Shown here piece after piece: positions 1-8,578 of a stretch of DNA of 17,077 nucleotides. A model generated the notes under the pieces. The model ran no database searches, was not told the origin of the DNA, and saw only the letters and a program-made list of their open reading frames with translations. The stretch is from NCBI GenBank assembly GCA_038318085.1, contig JBBQBV010000073.1:1-17077 (forward strand). Direction: 5' to 3'. How positions within the stretch are numbered: the stretch's first letter is position 1; each line of letters begins with the position of its first letter. The translations under genes and the position numbers were made by a program. Source of the DNA: DATLGB01 sp038318085. GTDB taxonomy: Bacteria > Actinomycetota > Thermoleophilia > Solirubrobacterales > Solirubrobacteraceae.

Positions 1-1
1 G

Positions 2-880
2 GTGTTCGGGCTGCTCGGGCCCAACGGCGCCGGCAAGACGACGCTCGTGCGCATCCTTGCCACGCTGCTGCGTCCGACGGCCGGCCAGGCCAGCGTGCTC
101 GGTCGTGATGTCGTCGCCGACCCGCTCGCCGTCCGCCGCCGGATCGGGCTGGCCGGCCAGTTCGCGGCCGTCGACGAGGAGCTCACCGGGCGCGAGAACG
201 TCGAGATGATCGGCCGCCTGTACCGGCTGTCCGGCGCCGAGGCACGGAGCCGCGCCGGCGAGCTGCTCGACCGCTTCGGCCTCGTCGAAGCCGCTGACCG
301 CCGCGTCTCGACGTACTCGGGCGGCATGCGTCGCCGGCTCGATCTCGGCGCGAGCCTGGTCGGCCGGCCGCCGGTGCTGCTCCTCGACGAGCCCACCACC
401 GGCCTGGACCCACGCACGCGGCAGGAGCTCTGGAGCACCGTCGAGGAGCTGCGCCGCGACGGCACCACGGTGCTGCTCACGACGCAGTACCTCGAGGAGG
501 CCGACCGCCTGGCGCAGCGCATCGCCGTCGTCGACCACGGGCGCATCGTGGCGCAGGGGACCGCGGCCGAGCTCAAGGCGACCGTGGGGACGGAGGTGCT
601 CGTCGTGCGGGTCATCGACCCGGCGAGCACGGGCGACGCCGCGGCCGTGCTCGCTGGCCTCGCCGCCGGCGACGAGCCGCTCGTGGATACCGCCATCGGC
701 GAGATCCACCTCGCCGTGGCCCACCCGAGCGCGTCGGCGGAGGCGGTGCGGCGCCTCGATGCCGCAGGACTGCCGATCGCCGCCGTGGAGCTGACGCAGC
801 CGAGCCTCGACGACGTGTTCCTGTCCCTGACCGGACGGCGCGCCGAGGACGAACGCATCCACGAGCCGGAGGCCGCATGA
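2..880 (+). CDS. ABC-2 drug-efflux-type ATPase, DrrA-like (5' partial)
   Basis: Nucleotide-binding subunit of an ABC-2 exporter of the DrrA/daunorubicin-resistance type; it would sit on the cytoplasmic face and energise the permease encoded next. Counting from the first visible codon, Walker A (GPNGAGKT) is at residues 6-13, the Q-loop Gln at 53, the signature YSGGM at 105-109 and Walker B LLLDEP at about 126-131, followed by TGLD. The switch position reads TTQYLEEAD, with Gln in place of His, which is usual in DrrA proteins. The C-terminal roughly 90 residues match the accessory domain common in this family. The reading frame is open at the window edge and Walker A comes only five residues in, so roughly 30-40 N-terminal residues and the true start lie upstream; the GTG at position 2 is unlikely to be the start. 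The stop overlaps the next gene's ATG (ATGA), so the pair is almost certainly one operon. The exported substrate cannot be read from the sequence. Confidence 0.93.
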   Translation: MFGLLGPNGAGKTTLVRILATLLRPTAGQASVLGRDVVADPLAVRRRIGLAGQFAAVDEELTGRENVEMIGRLYRLSGAEARSRAGELLDRFGLVEAADRRVSTYSGGMRRRLDLGASLVGRPPVLLLDEPTTGLDPRTRQELWSTVEELRRDGTTVLLTTQYLEEADRLAQRIAVVDHGRIVAQGTAAELKATVGTEVLVVRVIDPASTGDAAAVLAGLAAGDEPLVDTAIGEIHLAVAHPSASAEAVRRLDAAGLPIAAVELTQPSLDDVFLSLTGRRAEDERIHEPEAA

Positions 881-1680
881 GTGCCACGACCTACACCACC
901 TCCGAGCGGCGCCGCCTCACGCTGAGCGAGACCCTTGCCGACAGCCGCGTGATGGCCGCCCGCCAGCTGCGCAAGACCCTGCGCAGGCCGATGTACGTCG
1001 TCTTCGCGTTCGTGCAGCCCGTGATCTTCGTGCTCCTGTTCCGCTACGTCTTCGGCGGCGCGATCGACACGGGCAGCGTCGCCTACGTCGACTTCCTCAT
1101 GCCGGGGATCATCGTCCAGACCGCGATCTTCGGCGCCCTGATCACGGGCCTCGGGCTCACCGAGGACCTCAAGGCCGGCGTCGTGGACCGCTTCCGCTCG
1201 CTGCCGATCGCCCGCTCGGCGGTGCTCATCGGGCGCACCGCCGCGGACATGGTGATGAACGTCCTGACGCTGATCGTAATGGTGCTCGTCGGCGTCGCCG
1301 TCGGGTTCCGGCCCAGCGAGCCGGTCTACGACCTCGCGCTCGCGTTCGCGCTCGTGCTCGCCTTCTCCTATGTCTTCTCGTGGATCAGCGCCTTCGTCGG
1401 CCTGTCGGTCCGCGACCCCGAGACCGCCCAGTCGGCCGGGTTCATCTGGGTCTTCCCGCTCACGTTCGCGTCCTCCGCGTTCGTCCCGACCTCGTCGATG
1501 CCCGGCGCCGTGCGGGCCTTCGCGGAGATCAACCCCGTCACCGTGGCCGTGGACGCCGTCCGGGCGCTGACGGTCGGTCACGCGGACGCGCTGGCGCCGG
1601 CGCTTCAGACCGTCGCCTGGCTCGCCGGGCTGCTGCTGGTCTTCGTGCCGTTGGCGGTGCGGGCCTTCCGGCACGCGTGA
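877..1680 (+). CDS. ABC-2 type permease, DrrB-like
   Basis: Membrane subunit partnering the upstream DrrA-like ATPase. The 267-residue length fits the DrrB/ABC-2 permease family. A short basic cytoplasmic N-terminus (residues 1-40) is followed by about six hydrophobic segments, with a first helix near 43-60 (VFAFVQPVIFVLLF) and a last helix near 243-262. The region DLKAGVVDRFRSLPIARSA is the amphipathic coupling segment typical of ABC-2 permeases (family knowledge). The ATG at 877 overlaps the stop of the preceding gene by 4 nt, indicating translational coupling. By analogy the pair exports a hydrophobic compound or lipid; the substrate is unknown. The next gene on the same strand starts 63 nt downstream, so read-through into it is possible but not shown. 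Confidence 0.93.
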   Translation: MSATTYTTSERRRLTLSETLADSRVMAARQLRKTLRRPMYVVFAFVQPVIFVLLFRYVFGGAIDTGSVAYVDFLMPGIIVQTAIFGALITGLGLTEDLKAGVVDRFRSLPIARSAVLIGRTAADMVMNVLTLIVMVLVGVAVGFRPSEPVYDLALAFALVLAFSYVFSWISAFVGLSVRDPETAQSAGFIWVFPLTFASSAFVPTSSMPGAVRAFAEINPVTVAVDAVRALTVGHADALAPALQTVAWLAGLLLVFVPLAVRAFRHA

Positions 1681-1743
1681 GCGCGCTCCCGAGTTCACCA
1701 CTCGGATACCGGCCGCTCGCACAACCGCGAGAGGCTGGCCGGC

Positions 1744-4578
1744 ATGGGCATCCCTCGGTCGGTCCTCGTCTCCGCCGCCATCGCGGCCGCTGCGCTCCTT
1801 TCTCCTGCCGGCGCGCAGGCCGGCCCATACCGGGACTGGGCCAGACAACTGCAGAACACGGAAGCGTTCCACGCCCCAGCGGGCAGCCGCCCGGCGCAGA
1901 TCAACCGGGCGGGGAAGTCGATCCTCCCGAACGGACGCCTGATCGATCCAGAGGGCCCGACCGTCGAGGTCGCGCCGCATCCCTTCGGCCTCGTGCTGTC
2001 ACCCGACGGCAAGACGGTGGCCACGGCCAACTCGGGCATATCGCCGTTCAGCGTCTCGCTGGTGTCCACGAGCGGTCCGGCTCCCGCGGTCCGCCAGATC
2101 CCGCCCGGCCACGACACGGACGCCAGCGTGATCAACGCCGTCTTCATGGGCCTGGCCTACTCGCGCGACGGCTCGAGCCTGTACGTATCGGGAGGTAACG
2201 ACGGCACCATCCTCGTGCTCGACCCGGCGACCGGAACCAAGACCCGCACGATCGACTTGAACGTGCCCTTCGACGGCCGCGACTGGCGCGACGGCTACAT
2301 CGGCGACCTGCGGCTCACCCGCGACGGCAAGACGCTGTACGCGCTAGACCAGGCCAACTTCCGCCTCGTCGGCGTCGACGTCGCCACCGGCGCGGTGACC
2401 TCGGTGGCGAGCACCGGCCGCTACCCCTTCGGCCTCGCCCTGTCGCCCGACGGGACCAGGGCCTACGTCGCCAACGTCGGCATGTTCGCCTACTCGTTCG
2501 TCGTGGGCTTCGACCCGGCGCACCCGGAGACGACGGCGCTGCCGTTCCCCGCCTTCGCCTTCAATTCACCGGAGGCCCGCAACGGCACCGTCGCCTACGG
2601 CCTCACCGTGCCGGGCCTCGGGGACCCCAACGACGACCGGGCGTTCTCCCTCTGGACGATCGACCTGGCGACAGGCGACCGCCTGGCCTCGACCAAGACC
2701 GGGCCACTGGTCGGCGAGAAGGTCGCGGGCATCCCCGCCGTGGGGGGCTCGAGCCCGAACTCGGTGGTCACGGATGGACGGCTCGTCTACGTGTCCAACA
2801 ACGCCTCGGACAGCGTCGCGGTGGTCGACGCGGACACGGGCGCGCTGGTGGACACGATCGGCCTCGCGCCGACCCCCGACCTCGGCACGCTGCGCGGCAA
2901 CCTGCCCTTCGGCCTGGCGCTGTCGCCCGACGGCGGGCGGCTGTTCGTCGCCGAGTCCGGCATCAACGCCGTCGCGGTGATCGACACGGCGACCCGCGCC
3001 ATTCTCGGGCACATCCCGGTGGGGTGGTACCCGGCCAAGGTCGCCGTCTCGGCCGACGGCGACCAGCTGTTCGTGTCCAACGCCAAGGGCTTCGGCTCCG
3101 GGCCCAACGCCGGGCCGGGCTATGACCCGAGCCGCGGCGACCAGTACATCGGCTCGCTGATGCACGGGTCCGTGACCCGCGTGGACCTGCGCCGGCTCGA
3201 CGACAAGCTGCCCGGCTGGACCGACGAGGTGCTCGCCTACAACGGCTTCGACGCCCACGCGACCCGGCGGCGCCCACCCGTCCCGATCAAGCACGTGATC
3301 TTCGTGACCAAGGAGAACCGGACGTTCGACCAGGTCCTGGGCGACCTGGGCACGGTCGGCAACCGCCAGGTCAACGGCAGCCCGGCCGTCGCCAACGCGC
3401 CGGTCACCGGCTACGGCTCCCACACGACGGTGCTCTACGACGACGGCACGACGGCGAGCGACGTGAACGTCACCCCGAACCACCACGCCCTGGCTCGGCA
3501 GTTCACCGTGTCCGACAACGGCTACGTGGACTCCGACGTCTCCTCGGACGGCCACCGCTGGCTGGTCGGCGTCGCTCCGGGCGAGTTCGACGAGACGGCG
3601 ATCGCGGCCACCTACGGCGGGCGTCAGGACTTCCGGATCGACCAGAGCCCGCAGGCGGCGCTCGGCCGGCGCGGCTTCTTTGAGTCCAACGCGTCGCTCG
3701 ACCCCAACGACTACCCGGAGGCCGGCTCGATCTGGGACGGCTTCGCCCGCGCGGGCACGACGTTCCGCAACTACGGCGAGGGCTTCGAGCAGGCGGGCAT
3801 CTACGAGCGGGCCGGCTACGAGCCGACGGGCGCCCGCCTGCCGGTCAACATCCCGATGCCGGGCCCGCTGTTTCACAACACCGATCGCACCTTTCCGACC
3901 TACAACCTCAACATCTCCGAGCAGTACCGCTACGAGGAGTTCGCCCGGGAGTTCCGCGCCAAGTACCTGGAGGGCGGTCAGGCGCTGCCGCAGTTTCTCA
4001 ACGTGTACTTCCCCGTCGACCACACGGCCAGCCCGAACCGCGCGCGCGGCTACCCGTCGCGCGCGTCCTACGTGGCCGACAACGACTACGCCCTCGGCCG
4101 GCTGGTCGACCTGGTGTCGCACTCGAAGTACTGGCCGAGCACGGCGATCGTCGTGACCGAGGACGACGCCCAGGACGGCCTCGACACCGTCGACGCGCAC
4201 CGGACGATCCAGCTCGTGATCTCGCCCTGGGTCAAGCACAAATTCGTCAGCCGCCGACTCACCTCGATCGCCTCGATCACCAAGACCGTCAACCTGCTCA
4301 CCGGGACGCCGTACCTCAACCAGTTCGACGCCGCGGCCTCGAGCCTTTTGTCGGACTTCACCGACCGGCCCGACTTCACCCCCTACACCGCGGTGCCGCC
4401 CGATCCCCGGGTCTACCAGCCGGCGTCGGCAGGGGCGCGACAGGCGGTGCCCGGAGCGCCCGGCGGCCGGCCGAGCCCCGAGATCGACGATCTCAAGGAC
4501 ATGCACGCCGGCATGGTCGAGAAGCTCAAGGCCGGTAGGCGGATCCAGCGGGAAGCGCGCGTCCAGCCGGGCGGATAG
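1744..4578 (+). CDS. Secreted YncE-type beta-propeller / phosphoesterase fusion
   Basis: This 944-residue protein resembles those annotated as bifunctional YncE family/alkaline phosphatase family proteins. An N-terminal signal peptide (residues 1 to about 27, ending AGAQA before GPYRDW) predicts export. Residues about 70-480 hold repeated YVTN-type blades: LSPDG recurs, with phrases such as LYVSGGNDGTI, AYVANVG and FVSNAKG. From residue 516 a phosphoesterase domain (phospholipase C/acid phosphatase type) begins with KHVIFVTKENRTFDQVLG; E524 and N525 occupy the metal-ligand position of the ENR(S/T)FD motif. A second metal-site cluster lies at E806-D807-D808 with H819 in VDAHR. Both halves look intact, so hydrolysis of an extracellular phosphoester is plausible, but the substrate is unknown. 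A Pro/Gly-rich tail follows residue about 885. A purine-rich GAGAGG stretch lies about 10 nt upstream of the ATG. The 3' end overlaps the opposite-strand lipoprotein gene by 53 nt. Confidence 0.9.
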   Translation: MGIPRSVLVSAAIAAAALLSPAGAQAGPYRDWARQLQNTEAFHAPAGSRPAQINRAGKSILPNGRLIDPEGPTVEVAPHPFGLVLSPDGKTVATANSGISPFSVSLVSTSGPAPAVRQIPPGHDTDASVINAVFMGLAYSRDGSSLYVSGGNDGTILVLDPATGTKTRTIDLNVPFDGRDWRDGYIGDLRLTRDGKTLYALDQANFRLVGVDVATGAVTSVASTGRYPFGLALSPDGTRAYVANVGMFAYSFVVGFDPAHPETTALPFPAFAFNSPEARNGTVAYGLTVPGLGDPNDDRAFSLWTIDLATGDRLASTKTGPLVGEKVAGIPAVGGSSPNSVVTDGRLVYVSNNASDSVAVVDADTGALVDTIGLAPTPDLGTLRGNLPFGLALSPDGGRLFVAESGINAVAVIDTATRAILGHIPVGWYPAKVAVSADGDQLFVSNAKGFGSGPNAGPGYDPSRGDQYIGSLMHGSVTRVDLRRLDDKLPGWTDEVLAYNGFDAHATRRRPPVPIKHVIFVTKENRTFDQVLGDLGTVGNRQVNGSPAVANAPVTGYGSHTTVLYDDGTTASDVNVTPNHHALARQFTVSDNGYVDSDVSSDGHRWLVGVAPGEFDETAIAATYGGRQDFRIDQSPQAALGRRGFFESNASLDPNDYPEAGSIWDGFARAGTTFRNYGEGFEQAGIYERAGYEPTGARLPVNIPMPGPLFHNTDRTFPTYNLNISEQYRYEEFAREFRAKYLEGGQALPQFLNVYFPVDHTASPNRARGYPSRASYVADNDYALGRLVDLVSHSKYWPSTAIVVTEDDAQDGLDTVDAHRTIQLVISPWVKHKFVSRRLTSIASITKTVNLLTGTPYLNQFDAAASSLLSDFTDRPDFTPYTAVPPDPRVYQPASAGARQAVPGAPGGRPSPEIDDLKDMHAGMVEKLKAGRRIQREARVQPGG

Positions 4579-5461
4579 CGGCGCCCGGGCGCCTCGCCGC
4601 GGGTCCGTGGCCGTACACCGAGGGGGAGGTGATGCGAGCGTGGCGGTCGAGCTTGAGCACCTCTGCGCCGGCCTCGGCGAGACCCCTTGCCGTCAGGTGC
4701 CGCGCGTTGACGAGCTGCTCGACGTCGTGGTGCGCGCTCGCGGACTTGGGGACGTTGTCGATCTGTCCGACGCCGGCCGCGTAGTACTTGAACTCGTTGT
4801 CCGGCGCGGATGCCTTGCCTCGCGAACGACGAGGACGCCTTTGAAGCAGCGAAACGGCACGCAGTGCGCGAGACCGCTGCGCACGACCTGCGCGACGTCC
4901 GGATCGTCGCCGGGCGGCTGCGAGGTACCAGGGCGGCGTCCGGAGCCGGGGGTCGCTCGGCATGAGGATGCCCGCCCGCCCGCCATGCACGCCGGCCAGC
5001 CAGGCGTCGCGCACGGACACGTAGCGCCCGGCCTCGTAGGCCTCCGCGTAAGACCCGACGTCCCAGATGCCGCCCCGCCGGTCCTGCGCGAAGAAGTCGA
5101 TCGACTCGTGCGCGAGCTGCCCCGAGTCGATCCCCTGATCGAGGACGGCGATCGTCTTGACGCCGGCGATGCGCTTGTGGACGTCGGTGACGGTGCTGAC
5201 GACGCGGTGCGGCACGCGCCGGTGCCCGACGTCGGTGGCGCCCACGCGCACCCATTGGGTACCGGGGACGAGCGGCAGCCAGCGGTTGGGCGCGCCGAGG
5301 GTCCGCGCGAAGTTGGCCGGGGTGAAGTCCGCCTGCGTGAAGGCCTTCGGCACCGGCGGCGTGCGCGCGGCGGGAGCGCCACCGCCACCGCATCCGCCGA
5401 CCAGCGTCGCCACGAGCATCGCGGCGACCCCTCGGACCACGACACGTGCTCTCGGCACCAT
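4526..5461 (-). CDS. Lipoprotein B of unknown function, with two compensating frameshifts
   Basis: Predicted 311-residue exported lipoprotein with a basic N-terminus, a hydrophobic stretch and a lipobox-like LVGGC (Cys24). It is clearly paralogous to the lipoprotein at 10008-10955: shared blocks include NRWLPL, TDVGHRRVPHRV, STVTDV, AWLAG and KASAPDNE-KYYAAGVG. Residues about 182-214 do not match. In a different frame the same DNA encodes the expected QPPGDDPDVA and CVPFRCF-GVLVVRE. Comparison with the paralogue suggests loss of 2 nt near 4918-4921 and of 1 nt near 4817-4821, leaving about 100 nt read out of frame and the downstream frame restored. The conserved CVPFRC cysteine pair is therefore lost in the product. 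The start is the ATG at 5461, with GAGGGAG upstream and 3 nt after the permease stop. It is the last gene of the transporter block. The family function is unknown to me. The alternative is a pseudogene or sequencing error. Confidence 0.7.
   Translation of the reverse strand: MVPRARVVVRGVAAMLVATLVGGCGGGGAPAARTPPVPKAFTQADFTPANFARTLGAPNRWLPLVPGTQWVRVGATDVGHRRVPHRVVSTVTDVHKRIAGVKTIAVLDQGIDSGQLAHESIDFFAQDRRGGIWDVGSYAEAYEAGRYVSVRDAWLAGVHGGRAGILMPSDPRLRTPPWYLAAARRRSGRRAGRAQRSRALRAVSLLQRRPRRSRGKASAPDNEFKYYAAGVGQIDNVPKSASAHHDVEQLVNARHLTARGLAEAGAEVLKLDRHARITSPSVYGHGPAARRPGAAIRPAGRALPAGSAYRP
4580..4593. terminator. GC-rich perfect palindrome after the phosphoesterase gene
   Basis: A 14-nt perfect palindrome (GGCGCCCGGGCGCC) begins 2 nt after the stop codon of the + strand gene. 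It could fold into a 5-bp stem with a 4-nt loop. It could act as a bidirectional terminator-like hairpin between the convergent genes, but it has no T-tract and also lies inside the 3' coding part of the - strand lipoprotein gene. High-GC genomes produce such palindromes by chance. Confidence 0.22.
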
Positions 5462-5464
5462 CGG

Positions 5465-8400
5465 CTACGTCTCCCTCAGGATCTCGGTGGGCTTGAGCCG
5501 TCGCAGGATCGCCGTGGCGGCGAGCGCGGAGACGAGCGCCGCCGCGCTCGCCAGGGCGGCCAGGATGGCGATCCGCGGCGGTGCGAGGGCGAGGTGTGGG
5601 TCGAGCACGAACAGCGGCCGCAGGACGCGGATCATGAGATACGCCAGCCCTGAGCCCACGAGCACGCCGCCGGCCAGGCCGCTGGCGGTCATCAGCGCGG
5701 TCTCCGACAGGACGAGCGACCGGAGCTCGAAGGACCGCAGCCCCTGCGCACGCAGCACGACGTACTCGCGGCGCCGGGCGAGCATCAGGCCGAAGACGAA
5801 GATGCCGACGCTCGCGGCGGCGATGAGCAGGGTGAAGAGCGAGTCGAGGTCGACGAGCCCGTGCACGTTGAGGGCGGTCAGGCTCGACTGGTCCTTGTTG
5901 AGCGCCGTCCCGGTCGTCTCGACGCCGAGCCGATCGCGGCTTGCAGGCCCGGCCCTGAGGGCGCCGGCGACGCGGGCGACGGACCGGGGGTCACGGCCGG
6001 TCGTCTGCGCGAGGAAGAAGTCGCTTTCCCGCAGGCCGGTGGCCCGCGTGTAGGCGCCGAGGCCGACGACGATGTCCGCGCCCTGGGGGAAGCCGGGGAA
6101 GTTGCTGTACTGGCCGGCGACCCGGAATTTCCTGATGACCTGCTGCCTGGTGGCGCGGGCGAGCAGCACCCTGACCGTGTCACCGGTGCGGATGTGCAGG
6201 TCGCCGGCCGAATGCTGCTCGACCAGGATGGCGCTGGGATCGCGCTTGAGCGCCTGCATCGCGGCCGCGGCCGAGCCACCGACGAAGAACTTGTCCGGCA
6301 GGGTCGCGACGCGCTCGAAGCCGGCGGGGTCGATGGCGGCCAGGCTCTTGCGGTCCTCGTTGAACTTGCTGGTGAGGATGGCGTTTCCGATCTTGTAGAC
6401 GACCGGCGTCGTAGCGGCCACGCCCGGCACCCGCAACTGCGCGGCGAAGCCCGGCGGGTGCGGCCGCGTGCTCAGGACGCTGGGGGTCACCCGGATGTCG
6501 GAGCCGACGGTGAACCGCGAGTCGGCCGCCTTGGCGGCGTCGTAGGTGGCGGTGAACATCGCCAGGGCGGTGCCGAAGGCGAGGACGAGCCCGACGCCGA
6601 CCGCCCCCGTGGCCAGGGTCCAGGAGCGCCGCCGCAGGCTTCTCGTCAAGGTCCCGCGCAGGAGCGAGCCGAACCGCGGAGGGGCGGGCACCGGGGCGTG
6701 CGCGGAGACGGCCTGGACGCCGCGGGCGCACAGCAGGATGCCGCCGAACCACGCCACCGCCGGCGCGAGTAGCAGGTAGGACGGCAGGGACACGGCCTGG
6801 CCGTTGTAGACCGAGCCCGGAGGGGCGTCGAAGACGCCGGATCCGAGCGCGACCGCCTCCGCGATGCCGGCGGCGGCCAGCAGCGCGAAGTCGAGGCGCA
6901 GGCGCCGCCACGCGGGCGCCGGGGCCAGGGACAGCTCCATCCGCTCCTGGCTGATCTCCCGGCTGAGCGACCGCCGGGCCGGGATGTAGAGCGCCAGGCC
7001 GGTGATCAGCGTGCCGAGCCCGACGGCCGCCAGCGCGGAGACGACGAGCGAGCCCGCCGAGGCCTCGAAGAGGCTGCTCGACCCGAGGATCGCGAGCACC
7101 ACGACCAGGCCGAGCGCTGCCCCGGCGACCGAGCCGACGCTGGCCAGCGCGGCCGTCCGGTAGCCGAGCATGCGCACCAGGTGGCCCCGATGGGCGCCGC
7201 GGATCCGGAGGTTCGCGTGCTCGCGACGCTGGCTGACCGCGAGGACGCTGGCCGTGTAGGCCGCCAGGAAGGCCGCGAGCAGCCCGCCGGGCAGCCCGAG
7301 GAACAGGAACATCCGCTTGCCCACCGCGGCATCGTCGCGGGCGACCTGCAGCGTGTTGGAGACGTCGTCGAGCAGGTACTGCTGCGTCGGCTGGACCCGG
7401 TGGATGGCGCTCGCGATCGCCTTGGTCTGCCCGAGGGCCGCCGCCGGATCAGCCTGAAGTCGCGCTCGGTCGACGAGGACGTCGGCCTCCAAGAACGGCA
7501 GGCTCTTGAGCTGGGTCCCGCGCGCGGCCGTGGCGACGCGGAAGGCCGGGATGACCGCGCTGCGGAACAGCGCCGGGCTGACGACCACGGCGTCCGGGAC
7601 GTAGTTGAACTCCTCGAGGTTGGTCGACTTGCGGCTGTAGAACAGCGGCTTGGCCTGCGAGAGGTCGGCGACGCCACCCACGGGCAGCGAGAGCGCCTTC
7701 GCGCGCCCTGGCAGCCGGAGGTCCAGGGTGCCTCCCCGCACGGCGCCCAGCTGTCGCGCGGCCTCGGCGCTGATCACGGCCGCGGTCGGGGACAGCGCAC
7801 CGGAGACGACGTGGATCGACGGGTAGTGCCGCGCGTAGGACGCATCGAAGGCGAACAGGCGCACCGTGCGGTCGACGGCTCGACCGCCGGCTGTCAGCGC
7901 GCTGGGCGGGAGGTCGACGAACGCCAGTCCGTCGACCGCCGACACGCCGGGGATCCGCGCCATCTGCCTGGCCAGCTGGGAGAGGGCCAGGTCGGGCCTG
8001 GAGTTCGCCGGCGTGGGCACCACGTCCTCACGCGTGGAGATCTGGCCCCGTAGGTGCAGCGCGCCGGCGTTCGCGATCGGGCGGCTGGCGCGCGCCTCGT
8101 AGGCGATCCGGACAGTCTTCCCGGCGCGGACCGTTCCGAGGTTGAGCCCGGTTCCGGCCGGGCCCTGGGACAGCGGGCTGTGCCCGCCGGCGTCGGAGAG
8201 CCGCTTGCCGTTGAGCGTGGTGGTCGAGGGCACGTAGGCGAGCCCGGCCGGCGGGACGTCGGCGATCACGACCTCGTTGCCCGGCGCGGCAGCGGTGTTG
8301 CGAACGGTCAGCAGCACGCGCCGGCGCTGACCCGCGCCCAGCGCGCGGGGGCCGACCACCTTCTCGGACAGCGTCACTCCCGTGCCCAGCGGTGAGTTCA

Positions 8401-8578
8401 GGATCACCTGCATGTCCAGCGCCAGCGGCGCGAGCGAGCGTTTGGTCATCGACGCGCCGGAGCCGTCGATGAAGAACAGCACGCCGGAGAACAGTCCGAC
8501 GCCGAGGATGACCCCTATGAGCGACGCGATCGTGCGGCGCGGGTTGCGCAGCAGGTCGCGCCGCACGTACCTAAACAC
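5465..8578 (-). CDS. FtsX/MacB-type ABC permease (1037 aa) with DUF11-like insert
   Basis: Large single-chain permease of the MacB/LolCE/FtsX superfamily. I place the start at GTG 8578 (VFRYVRRDLLRNPRR), because that is the family's canonical N-terminus and gives an 8-nt overlap with the upstream ATPase gene; an in-frame ATG at 8635 would add 19 non-conserved residues. About ten membrane segments are visible: 17-38, 424-446, 475-498, 508-532, 564-584, 600-618, 655-677, 911-934, 957-982 and 1003-1024. This is two FtsX four-helix cores joined by two extra helices, with large extracellular domains between helices 1-2 (about 385 aa) and 7-8 (about 235 aa). Residues about 84-188 look like a DUF11-type beta-sandwich (LTVRNTAAAPGNEVVIADVPP, then LNLGTVRAGKTVRIAY). 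Such proteins usually transmit ATPase motion to extracytoplasmic domains rather than form a channel (family knowledge). It probably works with the two ATPases encoded just upstream. Confidence 0.92.
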   Translation of the reverse strand: MFRYVRRDLLRNPRRTIASLIGVILGVGLFSGVLFFIDGSGASMTKRSLAPLALDMQVILNSPLGTGVTLSEKVVGPRALGAGQRRRVLLTVRNTAAAPGNEVVIADVPPAGLAYVPSTTTLNGKRLSDAGGHSPLSQGPAGTGLNLGTVRAGKTVRIAYEARASRPIANAGALHLRGQISTREDVVPTPANSRPDLALSQLARQMARIPGVSAVDGLAFVDLPPSALTAGGRAVDRTVRLFAFDASYARHYPSIHVVSGALSPTAAVISAEAARQLGAVRGGTLDLRLPGRAKALSLPVGGVADLSQAKPLFYSRKSTNLEEFNYVPDAVVVSPALFRSAVIPAFRVATAARGTQLKSLPFLEADVLVDRARLQADPAAALGQTKAIASAIHRVQPTQQYLLDDVSNTLQVARDDAAVGKRMFLFLGLPGGLLAAFLAAYTASVLAVSQRREHANLRIRGAHRGHLVRMLGYRTAALASVGSVAGAALGLVVVLAILGSSSLFEASAGSLVVSALAAVGLGTLITGLALYIPARRSLSREISQERMELSLAPAPAWRRLRLDFALLAAAGIAEAVALGSGVFDAPPGSVYNGQAVSLPSYLLLAPAVAWFGGILLCARGVQAVSAHAPVPAPPRFGSLLRGTLTRSLRRRSWTLATGAVGVGLVLAFGTALAMFTATYDAAKAADSRFTVGSDIRVTPSVLSTRPHPPGFAAQLRVPGVAATTPVVYKIGNAILTSKFNEDRKSLAAIDPAGFERVATLPDKFFVGGSAAAAMQALKRDPSAILVEQHSAGDLHIRTGDTVRVLLARATRQQVIRKFRVAGQYSNFPGFPQGADIVVGLGAYTRATGLRESDFFLAQTTGRDPRSVARVAGALRAGPASRDRLGVETTGTALNKDQSSLTALNVHGLVDLDSLFTLLIAAASVGIFVFGLMLARRREYVVLRAQGLRSFELRSLVLSETALMTASGLAGGVLVGSGLAYLMIRVLRPLFVLDPHLALAPPRIAILAALASAAALVSALAATAILRRLKPTEILRET

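Noticed and set aside
541..880. Missing H-loop histidine in the DrrA-like ATPase as evidence of a dead enzyme
   Set aside because: Gln at this position (TTQYLEEAD) is the normal state in DrrA-type ATPases, so it does not indicate loss of function.
1689..1705. CCGAG/CTCGG hairpin between drrB and the phosphoesterase gene
   Set aside because: Short 5-bp stem with a 7-nt loop and no U-run; too weak to call a terminator or attenuator.
2566..4506. 646-codon open frame on the - strand opposite the phosphoesterase gene
   Set aside because: The + strand gene has clear signal peptide, propeller and catalytic motifs. The antisense reading is low-complexity Val/Arg/Gly/Asp-rich sequence expected from high-GC codons, with no domain.
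4526..5461. Lipoprotein B as a plain pseudogene
   Set aside because: The frame is open from start to stop and conserved blocks persist on both sides of the shifted segment, so I kept it as a CDS while flagging the frameshifts.
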